8,914 bases of DNA from Stenotrophomonas maltophilia (GCA_002386405.1 DGIP01000153.1:1-8914); one strand, 5' to 3'; shown: positions 1-6,245, counted from the stretch's first letter. Translations and numbers: made by a program. Notes: a model not told the origin generated them from the sequence alone.

Positions 1-1
1 C

Positions 2-655
2 ACCAAGGGCTCGCCCGGGTTTGCCCGCGACCAGGCGATCAGCCGCGCGTCGCAGAAGTTGAAATCCGGTCCGCGCTACGCACTGGCCGGTCGCGATGCC
101 GACCTGCGCTTCCCGCAGGTGGCCAGCACGTTCTCCTGCGCGCTGGGGGTGCCGATCACCCAGCAGGACACACCGCGGCTGTACCTGCTGCTGCAACGCA
201 GCCTGGTCGATGCCGGGCTGGCCACGTATGCGGCCAAGGACCATTACAAGCGCACACGGCCGTTCGTGTTCTACAAGGAGAAAACCTGTTTCCCTGCGGA
301 TGAAGCGTCGCTGCGCAGCGACGGCTCCTATCCCTCCGGACATACGGCGATCGGCTGGGCCTGGGCGCTGCTGCTGAGCGAACTCAGCCCGGCCCAGGCC
401 GATGCCGTGCTCGCACGCGGCCGTGCGTTCGGCGAAAACCGGCTGATCTGCAACGCGCACTGGCAGAGCGACGTGCTGCAGGGGCGTGCGGTCGGCGCGG
501 GCGCCGTCGCGGTGCTGCATGCCAATGAGACCTTCAACGCGGACATGCGGGCCGCTCGCGCCGAGATCGACAGCCTGCGCGGCAGCGGCGTGCTGGCGCA
601 GGACTGCGAGACCGAGGCCACCGCCCTGAAGGTGAAGATCCCCGGCGTGGAGTGA
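2..655 (+). CDS. Class A (PAP2-type) acid phosphatase, 5' end cut by window
   Basis: Probable periplasmic non-specific acid phosphatase hydrolysing phosphomonoesters. The frame is open from base 2, so the true start and signal peptide lie outside the window; the TTG at 59 is internal. The three-part PAP2/class A signature is visible: K-x6-RP at 236-262, PSGH inside GSYPSGHT at 323-346, and a last block NR-x5-H-x3-D at 437-472 (GENRLICNAHWQSD). The two His are the expected nucleophile (last block) and acid/base (PSGH). Known class A enzymes usually have Ser-Arg in the last block; here it is Asn-Arg. The C-terminus ends about 60 residues after that block, as is usual for the family. The OsmC gene follows 103 bases downstream on the same strand with no clear terminator between. 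Family assignment is firm; substrate cannot be read from sequence. Confidence 0.93.
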   Translation, partial: TKGSPGFARDQAISRASQKLKSGPRYALAGRDADLRFPQVASTFSCALGVPITQQDTPRLYLLLQRSLVDAGLATYAAKDHYKRTRPFVFYKEKTCFPADEASLRSDGSYPSGHTAIGWAWALLLSELSPAQADAVLARGRAFGENRLICNAHWQSDVLQGRAVGAGAVAVLHANETFNADMRAARAEIDSLRGSGVLAQDCETEATALKVKIPGVE

Positions 656-758
656 TCCCTCCACACCGGCAACAAACCGTCCCGTTGTTGGCAGGCTGCA
701 CGTGGCAGTCCGCCATGGCATGCTCGGCGCCCTACCTTCCCGCTGCAGGGCACGCGCC

Positions 759-1154
759 ATGGCACAGGTCCAGATTGTTTCCGACGGCCCCAACTACCGG
801 CACCAGATCCAGGCCGGCGCGCACGGCGTGGTGGCCGATGAGCCGGCCACGCTGGGCGGCCAGGGCGCAGGCATGGCGCCGTTCGAGCTGTACCTGGCGG
901 CGTTGTCGGCCTGCACGGCCATCACCCTGCGCATGTATGCGGAGAAGAAGGGCTGGGACCTCGGCGAATTCCGCGCCGAGCTTTCCTCCTCCCGCGACGC
1001 CGACAACCGGCTGCGGGTCCACCGGGTCCTGCATGCCACGGGTGCACTCGATGACGTGCAGTGGCAGCGCCTGCTCGACGTTGTCGAACGGACCCCGGTG
1101 ACCCTGGTGATGCGCGAGGGGGCGCTGATTACCAGCGAGCGCGGTGCCGGCTGA
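759..1154 (+). CDS. OsmC/Ohr-family protein with a single family cysteine
   Basis: A 131-residue cytoplasmic protein of the OsmC/Ohr superfamily, whose characterised members reduce organic hydroperoxides through two cysteines. The ATG at 759 is chosen because it has an upstream purine-rich GCAGGG and gives the usual OsmC N-terminus (MAQVQIVSDG); the frame stays open to 702 but that extension does not look like protein. The first cysteine helix is clear: PFELYLAALSACTAITLRMY with Cys52. The second conserved position, normally Cys in a CPV motif, is Thr here (ERTPVT, residues 110-115), so the usual two-Cys peroxidase chemistry appears to be lost. It may be a one-Cys or non-peroxidatic OsmC paralogue. 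It is downstream of the acid phosphatase, possibly co-transcribed but with a 103-base gap. The stop codon sits inside a 12-bp palindrome. Confidence 0.9.
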   Translation: MAQVQIVSDGPNYRHQIQAGAHGVVADEPATLGGQGAGMAPFELYLAALSACTAITLRMYAEKKGWDLGEFRAELSSSRDADNRLRVHRVLHATGALDDVQWQRLLDVVERTPVTLVMREGALITSERGAG

Positions 1155-1160
1155 TCAGCC
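1149..1160. repeat. Perfect 12-bp palindrome spanning the OsmC stop codon
   Basis: GGCTGATCAGCC is a perfect self-complementary 12-mer whose centre contains the TGA stop of the OsmC gene. A 5-bp CCTCG/CGAGG hairpin with a 4-base loop (1159-1172) begins inside it. Whether it is a protein-binding site, part of a 3' fold or chance cannot be decided here. Confidence 0.6.
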
Positions 1161-1177
1161 TCGCCATCGAGGAATGG

Positions 1178-1239
1178 CCTGGCTCGCTGCCCCCTGAGCG
1201 ATGACGGGGGAGACATCCCGCGGTTGACAGCGAGCCAGG
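1178..1239. repeat. Long inverted repeat, 12-bp perfect arms, nested inner stem
   Basis: CCTGGCTCGCTG (1178-1189) and CAGCGAGCCAGG (1228-1239) are perfectly complementary. Inside the 38-base loop, CCCCC (1190-1194) can pair with GGGGG (1206-1210), continuing the left arm of the stem. It lies 23 bases past the OsmC stop, in the gap before the convergent AraC gene. There is no T-run on either strand, so it does not look like a classic intrinsic terminator. It could be a 3' mRNA-stabilising fold, part of a small RNA, or a miniature repeat element. Confidence 0.7.
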
Positions 1240-1396
1240 ACAAAACGTGCCGATCGCGTGATTCCCTGCATCCAGGTCGGCATGCCCGCGTTGGCCTTCG
1301 TGGTCATTAGAGCCCGGCAATGGACACGCAGACGCCTCGATCCGGCAGCACGAGCGTGCGTTCCGGCAAGACGTGGGAGGAATGCGGCACGGGGAT

Positions 1397-1429
1397 GTGC
1401 AATTCCGGCACGTTGCCGGAAACGTGCAC
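1397..1429 (-). terminator. Hairpin directly after the AraC stop codon
   Basis: TTCCGGCA (1403-1410) and TGCCGGAA (1414-1421) form a perfect 8-bp stem with a CGT loop. Across a small internal loop, GTGCA (1397-1401) pairs with TGCAC (1425-1429). The hairpin abuts the stop codon of the minus-strand AraC gene (1430-1432). There is no T-tract after it in that direction, so it is better called a 3' end hairpin with possible terminator or stabilising role than a proven intrinsic terminator. Confidence 0.45.
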
Positions 1430-2419
1430 TCAGGCCGGAATGACCGCCGCGGCGGGCGCACGCATCAGCGTGTCGCGGGGAAGTTCGCCGAACACACGCC
1501 GATAGTTGTCGGCGAACCGCGACAGATCCCACAGGCCGCAGCTGAGCGCCACCGCCTTGACCGACTTGCGGGTTGCGTCGGCCATTGAAAGACCCCGGCA
1601 TGCGGCGCACAGCCGCAGCATCGACAGGTATCGGTTCGGCGAGGTCCCGAACAGATCCTCGAAGGCGTAGCGCAGGGCACGCTCGCTCACGCCGGCAGCA
1701 GCGCAGATCTCGTGCATGTAGATGTTTCGCCGCAGGTTCTGCCGCATGAACCCCTCTGCGCGCTGTGCGATGAGGTAATGCGCCCGCCGTGCACGGGAGT
1801 TGGCCGGCCGGCTCTGTCCCTTTGCAGCGAGCAACGCCTGCACGTGGTCGTGCAGCAGCATGTCCACGGCGTCCACTGGCAGGACAGCGTCCTGTCCACC
1901 CAGCCAGGCAGGGAGCTGCGCGTAGCGCTGGGCAAGGCGGGATCCAGTCCCGCCCGCGTCCGTCTGGAACAGCGACAGCGCCTGCCCGAAAGGCAGGTTC
2001 GAACACAGGCTGAGCTCGGTGAGTTTGCGCTGCATCCGCTGCATGGGCGCAAGCAGGAAACTGAAACGGGTGCCGGCACTGAGCGCGAATTCACTGGCGC
2101 CCTCCGGAAACACCGTCAGGGCCGTACCCGTGGCCAGGCTCACGCCATGGCACCAGCTTCGCGCCTCGTCGGTCTCGTGGATGAGGCCGAGCAGGCACCA
2201 TTCCGGCGGCAACACGAAACGCCCGCGAAACTGGAAACCGCAGGTGATCGTGCAGAACAGTGATTCATCGTGCACCTGCGACTGGATCGATGCCCGGGGC
2301 CCGTTGTCATCCAGCAGCACCAGTTCCAGGTCACAGACCCGGAGCACGCTGCCCAGCGACGCGAGGTCATGCTGGCGCAACGCGGTATCGTCGACTTCCT
2401 GCACTTCACCATCGGCCAT
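1430..2419 (-). CDS. AraC-family transcriptional regulator
   Basis: A 329-residue regulator with the C-terminal two-HTH DNA-binding domain of the AraC/XylS family at about residues 230-318. The first helix-turn-helix is in the ICAAAGVSERALRYAFEDLF segment; the second is around KAVALSCGLWDLSRFADNYR, followed by FGELP near the family's usual end. The N-terminal ~200 residues are a sensor-like region resembling the beta-rich domain of AraC-like proteins (FCTITCGFQFRG, then an LPPEWCLLGLIHETDEARSWC stretch rich in Trp and Cys). I chose the ATG at 2419, preceded by GGGGAAA; an in-frame ATG at 2464 and another at 2596 are possible, but the extra residues look non-coding and lack a good ribosome binding site. 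It is divergent from the tadZ-cpaF pair across a 297-base gap, so it may control that pair or itself. The ligand is unknown. Confidence 0.88.
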   Translation of the reverse strand: MADGEVQEVDDTALRQHDLASLGSVLRVCDLELVLLDDNGPRASIQSQVHDESLFCTITCGFQFRGRFVLPPEWCLLGLIHETDEARSWCHGVSLATGTALTVFPEGASEFALSAGTRFSFLLAPMQRMQRKLTELSLCSNLPFGQALSLFQTDAGGTGSRLAQRYAQLPAWLGGQDAVLPVDAVDMLLHDHVQALLAAKGQSRPANSRARRAHYLIAQRAEGFMRQNLRRNIYMHEICAAAGVSERALRYAFEDLFGTSPNRYLSMLRLCAACRGLSMADATRKSVKAVALSCGLWDLSRFADNYRRVFGELPRDTLMRAPAAAVIPA

Positions 2420-2716
2420 GACAGTGGTTTCCCCGTTTGGCGTGGACTCCACGGCGATCGCCATCCACCGTGCAGGCCGCTGCCTGGATTGCCGTGCATT
2501 CCCCCCTTTGGAATGCGTCGCTGGATCTTCTCTGCAGAGTATCCCTGCGTTTTCGCGAGTTTCTGCGTGAAGGTGTTTACACGGCGTCAAGATCATTCGT
2601 TCACAGCGCTTCCTTCACCACATCACACGCACCGCCCAGAAACTCCTGCCGATTTTGTGCATACCCCGGCTCCGGCGATGGCTGAATATCATGCGACGCA
2701 TGCAAGGACGCTTCCC
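2420..2716. promoter_or_regulatory. Divergent regulatory gap with palindromes between araC-type gene and tadZ
   Basis: This 297-base gap has shorter GC-rich runs and more A/T than the flanking genes. It contains a 7-bp perfect inverted repeat GCATTCC-N7-GGAATGC (2496-2516), a perfect 10-bp palindrome CTCTGCAGAG (2530-2539) and a near-palindrome GTGTTTACAC (2573-2582). These are candidate operators for the adjacent AraC-family regulator, although AraC proteins more often bind direct repeats. I could not find a convincing -35/-10 pair on either strand, so no promoter is placed. If the AraC gene starts at 2464, the gap is correspondingly shorter. Confidence 0.5.
2496..2516. repeat. Inverted repeat GCATTCC-N7-GGAATGC
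   Basis: The arms at 2496-2502 and 2510-2516 are perfectly complementary, with a 7-base C/T-rich spacer (G/A-rich on the minus strand). It could be an operator dyad or, on the minus strand, a hairpin in the leader of the AraC mRNA. Confidence 0.6.
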
Positions 2717-3982
2717 ATGTCCGCCACCCTGAAACTGCTGCACCCGAAGCCGCCGCCGATGACCCTGGTCCTGTACTCCCCCGCCAGCCACCTGGCCGCC
2801 CTGCTCGAAGCCCGGCTGCCGGTCGGGATGCGCGTGCATTGGCAGGACAGCGCCGCGCCCCCCGGCGCCCTGGATGTCCATCGGCGCGGTGGCCCGTGCG
2901 TGGTGCTGCTGGATTACCTGCGCGGCGCGGCGCAGGCCTCCAGCGAGTTGGCCAGGCGGCTCCAGCGCAGCCATCCCGACCTGCCGCTGGTCGCGGTCGG
3001 CTCGACCTCCTCCAAGGAAGAGGAAGGCATTGTCGCGGCCGTGCGGGCCGGCCTGCGCGACATCCTCGACCTGGAAGCGAGCACCGCCGAGATCGACGCC
3101 GTGCTGCGCCGCGCCGCCGCCCTGCCTGCCGATGTTCCCGGCATGCCTGCGCCGGGAGCCGCCAAGGCCCGGCTGATCCTGCTGCTGGGCGTCCGCGCCG
3201 GGGTCGGCGCCAGTACGCTGGCCACCCATCTCGGGGTGATGGCGCAGCAGCTCGCCCCGCCCCGCGCGGGAGAGGGCGACGCCACCGATACGCTGCTGGT
3301 CGACCTCGGCCAACCGGCCGGCGATGCCGCGCTGTACCTCAACGTGGACAGTCAGTTCCATTACGAGGATGCGCTGCGCCACGCCAATCGCATCGATGCC
3401 AGCCTGGTCCGCACGGTGATGACCCGGCACGACGGCGGACTCCACCTGCTGGGCCAACCCGCAGGCGCAGACTGCGGCACCCTTGCCGATCCTGCGGTAC
3501 TGATGCAGCGCCTGCGCGGCGTGTTCGGCACGGTGCTGTGCGACCTGGGCGGCGTGCCGGTCCGCCAGATTCCCCGCTCCCTGCTCAACGGTGCCGACGA
3601 GATCTGGCTGGTCGCCGACCCGGCCATCGGCACCCTGGTCTCACTGGACCACGTGTTGAAACACCTGGACGCCACCGGCACCCGCGACGCGCGCCTGCAG
3701 CTGCTCGTCAACCGCCACCACCAGGGCGGCGGGCTGGGCCCGGCCCAGATCGCTGCCCGGTTCGGCCTGCCGTTGCTGGCTACCCTGCCCAGCTGCGAAC
3801 GCCTGCGCACCAGCGCCAACCATGGTCACCTGCTGTTGCACGATGCCCCCCGCGCGCGCTACCTGCGTGCCCTGGCGCCCTTGCTGGCGCGCCTGTGCCC
3901 TGCGGCGCTGCCTGCCCGGCCGCGCACCCCGCTGGAAACCCTCATGCGCTTCCTGGACAGCCGTGAATGGAAAAGAAGTTAA
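2717..3982 (+). CDS. cpaE: TadZ/CpaE-like pilus assembly localisation ATPase
   Basis: A 421-residue protein. The start is the ATG at 2717, with a strong AAGGA 8 bases upstream (2704-2708); the frame is open far upstream, but that part overlaps the minus-strand AraC gene. Residues ~15-135 form a receiver-like domain with an Asp66 in CVVLLDYL and a helix-rich remainder. Residues ~150-400 are MinD/ParA-like. The deviant Walker A is GVRAGVGASTLATHL (from residue 158): Arg160 replaces the signature Lys and Ala165 the P-loop Lys. This matches the atypical Walker boxes known in TadZ/CpaE proteins. LLVDLGQPAGDAALYL corresponds to the conserved Asp switch region. TadZ places the Tad (tight adherence) secretion machine at the cell pole. 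The gene runs into cpaF with a 16-base overlap. No other tad gene is in the window. Confidence 0.9.
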   Translation: MSATLKLLHPKPPPMTLVLYSPASHLAALLEARLPVGMRVHWQDSAAPPGALDVHRRGGPCVVLLDYLRGAAQASSELARRLQRSHPDLPLVAVGSTSSKEEEGIVAAVRAGLRDILDLEASTAEIDAVLRRAAALPADVPGMPAPGAAKARLILLLGVRAGVGASTLATHLGVMAQQLAPPRAGEGDATDTLLVDLGQPAGDAALYLNVDSQFHYEDALRHANRIDASLVRTVMTRHDGGLHLLGQPAGADCGTLADPAVLMQRLRGVFGTVLCDLGGVPVRQIPRSLLNGADEIWLVADPAIGTLVSLDHVLKHLDATGTRDARLQLLVNRHHQGGGLGPAQIAARFGLPLLATLPSCERLRTSANHGHLLLHDAPRARYLRALAPLLARLCPAALPARPRTPLETLMRFLDSREWKRS

Positions 3983-5325
3983 CCCCCTTCGGTCCGGCCG
4001 CTGCGCGTGCGGATTCGCTGCCCGCGGATCCGGCAGCGGAACCGCGGGTGCCGTTCGCACAATCCGACGAGTTTCTCCGGGTGCTGGCCGCCGCGCACGA
4101 GCACCTGCTCAACAGCATCGAAGATGGCCAGGTCGACATCGACGCCTGGTCACCCGTCACGGTAGCGCGCTACGTGACCACCCAGACCGAGCGGTTCGTG
4201 CAGGAATGGAGCATCCCGGTCAACGCCGCCGAGATGGAACTGGTTGCGGCCGCGCTGGTCAAGGAACTGACCGGCTTCGGCCCCTTGGATGACCTGCTGC
4301 GCGACCCTGCCATCGACGCGATCCTCATCAACGGCTACCGGGATATCCATGTCTCCCAGGGCGGACAGCTGCTGCCCATCAGCCAACGCTTCAGCGATGA
4401 TGACCACCTGCTGCGGATCCTGCGCCGGATCCTGGCTCCGCTGGGCAGGCGCCTTGACGAAGAAAGCCCGATCGCGGATGTGCGCCTGCCTGCAGGCGGC
4501 CATCTCAACGCGATCATCCCGCCGCTGGCCCTGGATGGCCCGGTGGTCTCCATCCGCAAGTTCCGCAGGACCCCGTTCACCTGCGACGAACTGCTGCGCA
4601 TGGGCAGCTTCGATCCTGCCGTGCACGCGCTGCTGAACGCCATGGTGCTGGGCCGGTGCAACATCCTCATCTGCGGCACCGCCGACTCGGGCAAGACCTC
4701 GCTGCTCAACGCCCTGGCCGGCTACATCCCGGCCAACGAGCGCATCGCCACCGTCGAGGAGGTCGCCGAACTGACCCTCAAGCACCCGCATGTGGTGCGC
4801 CTGGAATGCCGCGCGGCGGGTACCGACGGCCAGAACGCGGTCAGCATCCGCGACTTGATGCGCAGCAGCCTGGGCATGCGACCCGACCGGATCCTGGTCG
4901 GTGAACTGCGCGGCGCCGAAGTGCTCGACATGCTGCAGGCGATGGGCACCGGCCATGATGGGTCCATGGCGACCGTGCGTGCCAGCTCGGCACGCGACTG
5001 CCTGCAGCGGTTGGAGATACTGGCCGGCCTGGCCGGTTTCCAGGGCAGCGAAGACAACGTTCGTCGGCAGGTCGCCAGCGCGGTGGATTTCGTCGTGCAC
5101 GTCCAACGGCTGGGCAGCGGCCGCCGTGTAGTTGCGTCCATCAGCGAGATCACCGGCATCTGCGACAACGTCATCGGCACCCGCGAACTGTTCCACCACG
5201 AGCTGCAGATCGACGCCAGCGGCCAGGAGCAGGACCGCTGGGTCGGGATCGATTTCCAGCCGCGCTCGAGCAAGCTGGAAGCGTTCCGCCGGCAGCTGCG
5301 CCGTGCGCCGGGCAGCGGTGCCTGA
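3967..5325 (+). CDS. cpaF: CpaF/TadA-type secretion ATPase
   Basis: A 452-residue hexameric type II/IV-secretion-family ATPase that in complete Tad systems powers Flp pilus assembly at the inner membrane. The N-terminal domain (~35-215) carries LTGFGPLDDLL and the INGYRDIHV segment. Walker A is GTADSGKT (237-244), followed by an acidic VEEVAEL motif (263-269). HVVRLE, SIRDLMRSSLGMRPDRILVGELRG (Walker B-like, Glu313) and GTGHDGS (His330) follow in family order. Two departures from common CpaF sequences are visible: the usual G-T-G-S P-loop start is G-T-A-D, and the second His box usually written TIHANSPRD is TVRASSARD (Arg338, Ser340). The start overlaps the end of tadZ by 16 bases with only a weak ribosome binding site, suggesting translational coupling. 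No platform proteins follow; the next gene is convergent. Confidence 0.93.
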   Translation: MEKKLTPFGPAAARADSLPADPAAEPRVPFAQSDEFLRVLAAAHEHLLNSIEDGQVDIDAWSPVTVARYVTTQTERFVQEWSIPVNAAEMELVAAALVKELTGFGPLDDLLRDPAIDAILINGYRDIHVSQGGQLLPISQRFSDDDHLLRILRRILAPLGRRLDEESPIADVRLPAGGHLNAIIPPLALDGPVVSIRKFRRTPFTCDELLRMGSFDPAVHALLNAMVLGRCNILICGTADSGKTSLLNALAGYIPANERIATVEEVAELTLKHPHVVRLECRAAGTDGQNAVSIRDLMRSSLGMRPDRILVGELRGAEVLDMLQAMGTGHDGSMATVRASSARDCLQRLEILAGLAGFQGSEDNVRRQVASAVDFVVHVQRLGSGRRVVASISEITGICDNVIGTRELFHHELQIDASGQEQDRWVGIDFQPRSSKLEAFRRQLRRAPGSGA

Positions 5326-5342
5326 GGAGCGCACATACAACA

Positions 5343-5364
5343 ACGGCGGCCCTGCGGCCGCCGT
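5343..5364. terminator. Bidirectional hairpin between cpaF and the SapC-family gene
   Basis: ACGGCGGCC (5343-5351) and GGCCGCCGT (5356-5364) form a perfect 9-bp stem with a CTGC loop. It lies 17 bases past the cpaF stop and 23 bases past the SapC-family stop. On the minus strand it is followed by the T-rich TGTTGTATGT, so it fits best as the terminator of the SapC-family gene. On the plus strand there is no T-run, but it would still mark the end of the two-gene tad operon. Confidence 0.75.
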
Positions 5365-5387
5365 CGTGGTACTGCATTACCGCGTCA

Positions 5388-6155
5388 TCAGGCTGCGGCA
5401 GCAACCTGCGCGCTCTGGCGCTGCACCAGCGCATTGAAGCGCGCCAGCGAGCTCAGGTGGTGGTGGATCGAGGCCAGCCAGCCGTTGCGGTGCCAGGCGA
5501 CGATGATGTCGTCGGGCAGCTTGGCGAACTTCTCCACGTCAACGACATGGAAGCCGTTCACCGACATTTTCTCGCCGCTGGGCAGGGTCACATCGATGCT
5601 GCGCTCGACCAGCAGGTCATGTTCCTTCAGCGCGGCGCTGAACAGGCGGGTCTGCTCGTACTCGCGGGTGAAATCAGCGCAGAACTTCATGGCGTTGTCG
5701 ACCACGTCGGTCGCCTTGCCGTCAACGAACAGCGGCTCGCCTTCGTCGCTGGTGCCCTGGTTGACCTGTTCCGAATCGGCGTCCAGCGCCAGCAGGAAGT
5801 TGCCGTCTTCATCGGACTGCATGAACACGAACGGGTAGCGGCGCAGGTAGGCCGGTGCGTAGGTGTCGTCGGCCCACTTGCCGTCGGCCACGAACAGGTT
5901 GCGGCGGGCCAGGCCCACGGCGACGATCGGCGAGGCATCCTGACCGGTGAACAGGATGGGGAAATGCTGGGCGGCCATGCCGAATTCGCCGATCACGGCC
6001 GGAATGGCATTGGTCTCGGCGGCAAACGCCAGCGAACCCGGACGCAGGCGCCAGTTGGCGTGCTTGTCCGATTGCAGCGGCAGCGGCTGGCGGTAGAACA
6101 GCGGACCGGAAGCCTGGGCCGGAGCGGCCGGCGGAGTAGTCGTTTCAGCAGTCAT
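5388..6155 (-). CDS. SapC-family protein
   Basis: About 255 residues, matching the SapC family (Pfam SapC), named after an S-layer-associated protein but of unproven function. The visible core includes PLFYRQPLPLQSDKHANWR, the FAAETNAIPAVIGEF region, HFPILFTG, YLRRYPFVF, and the C-terminal VNGFHVVDVEKFAKLPDD with WHRNGWLASIHHHLSSL. It has no transmembrane segment or signal peptide and is probably cytoplasmic. The ATG at 6155 gives MTAETTTPPAAPAQ; an in-frame GTG at 6206 would add 17 residues and lies close to a TATAGT box, so the longer form is possible. Neither start has a good ribosome binding site. It is transcribed alone, ending at the shared hairpin with cpaF; the upstream gene on the same strand is 87 or more bases away. 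Confidence 0.9.
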   Translation of the reverse strand: MTAETTTPPAAPAQASGPLFYRQPLPLQSDKHANWRLRPGSLAFAAETNAIPAVIGEFGMAAQHFPILFTGQDASPIVAVGLARRNLFVADGKWADDTYAPAYLRRYPFVFMQSDEDGNFLLALDADSEQVNQGTSDEGEPLFVDGKATDVVDNAMKFCADFTREYEQTRLFSAALKEHDLLVERSIDVTLPSGEKMSVNGFHVVDVEKFAKLPDDIIVAWHRNGWLASIHHHLSSLARFNALVQRQSAQVAAAA

Positions 6156-6220
6156 GAAATTGGTCAGGTACGACGCGCCATACAGCCCGGGCACGAAAGC
6201 GGGCACCGCATTGATCCACC

Positions 6221-6226
6221 ACTATA
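6221..6226 (-). promoter_or_regulatory. Possible -10 box of the SapC-family gene
   Basis: On the minus strand the hexamer is TATAGT, one of the few AT-rich words in the region, with only a poor -35 match (TAGCCG, 18-base spacing). It predicts a transcript start near 6214, just before the GTG at 6206 and 58 bases before the ATG at 6155. Confidence 0.35.
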
Positions 6227-6230
6227 GCGT

Positions 6231-6245
6231 GGCTGTTTTACAGCC
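6231..6245. repeat. Inverted repeat GGCTGT-TTT-ACAGCC
   Basis: Perfect 6-bp arms with a 3-base spacer lie directly upstream of the putative TATAGT box of the SapC-family gene, across the -35/spacer region, and 49 bases after the stop of the upstream CDP-diacylglycerol diphosphatase gene. It could be an operator or a weak 3' hairpin of that gene; there is no T-run after it on the minus strand. Confidence 0.5.

Larger units (their letters stand above)
1155..1429. other. Gene-free, inverted-repeat-rich convergent gap
   Basis: This 275-base stretch lies between the stop codons of the OsmC (plus) and AraC (minus) genes. Short open frames cross it on both strands, but none has a good ribosome binding site or a recognisable product. 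It holds three separate inverted repeats (1159-1172, 1178-1239, 1397-1429) and a repeated TTCCGGCA-centred unit: GTGC-G-TTCCGGCA-AGA-CGT at 1356-1374 and GTGC-AA-TTCCGGCA-CGT at 1397-1413, with an inverted copy at 1414-1429. A non-coding RNA or remnant repeat element is possible but not shown. Confidence 0.5.

Noticed and set aside
670..690. CAACAA/TTGTTG hairpin after the acid phosphatase as a terminator
   Set aside because: Only 6 A/T-rich pairs with a 9-base loop and no T-run.
1155..1307. Possible 50-codon minus-strand gene in the convergent gap
   Set aside because: No ribosome binding site, no recognisable product, and it runs through the 12-bp inverted repeat.
2420..2596. N-terminal extension of the AraC protein to 2596 or 2464
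   Set aside because: The residues do not look like protein, neither start has a good ribosome binding site, and the gap contains palindromes more typical of control DNA. The 2464 start cannot be fully excluded.
2576..2604. TTTACA as a -35 box for tadZ
   Set aside because: No -10-like hexamer lies 16-18 bases downstream.
2270..2716. Upstream extension of the TadZ frame by about 149 codons
   Set aside because: It overlaps the AraC gene on the other strand, its translation is low-complexity, and the ATG at 2717 has a strong AAGGA site at correct spacing.
4150..5343. Long minus-strand open frame opposite cpaF
   Set aside because: The plus-strand frame carries all CpaF motifs; the antisense product matches nothing and is an artefact of GC-rich codon use.
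5457..6227. Long plus-strand open frame opposite the SapC-family gene
   Set aside because: It is the antisense shadow of a well-supported family protein; long antisense frames are expected at this GC content.
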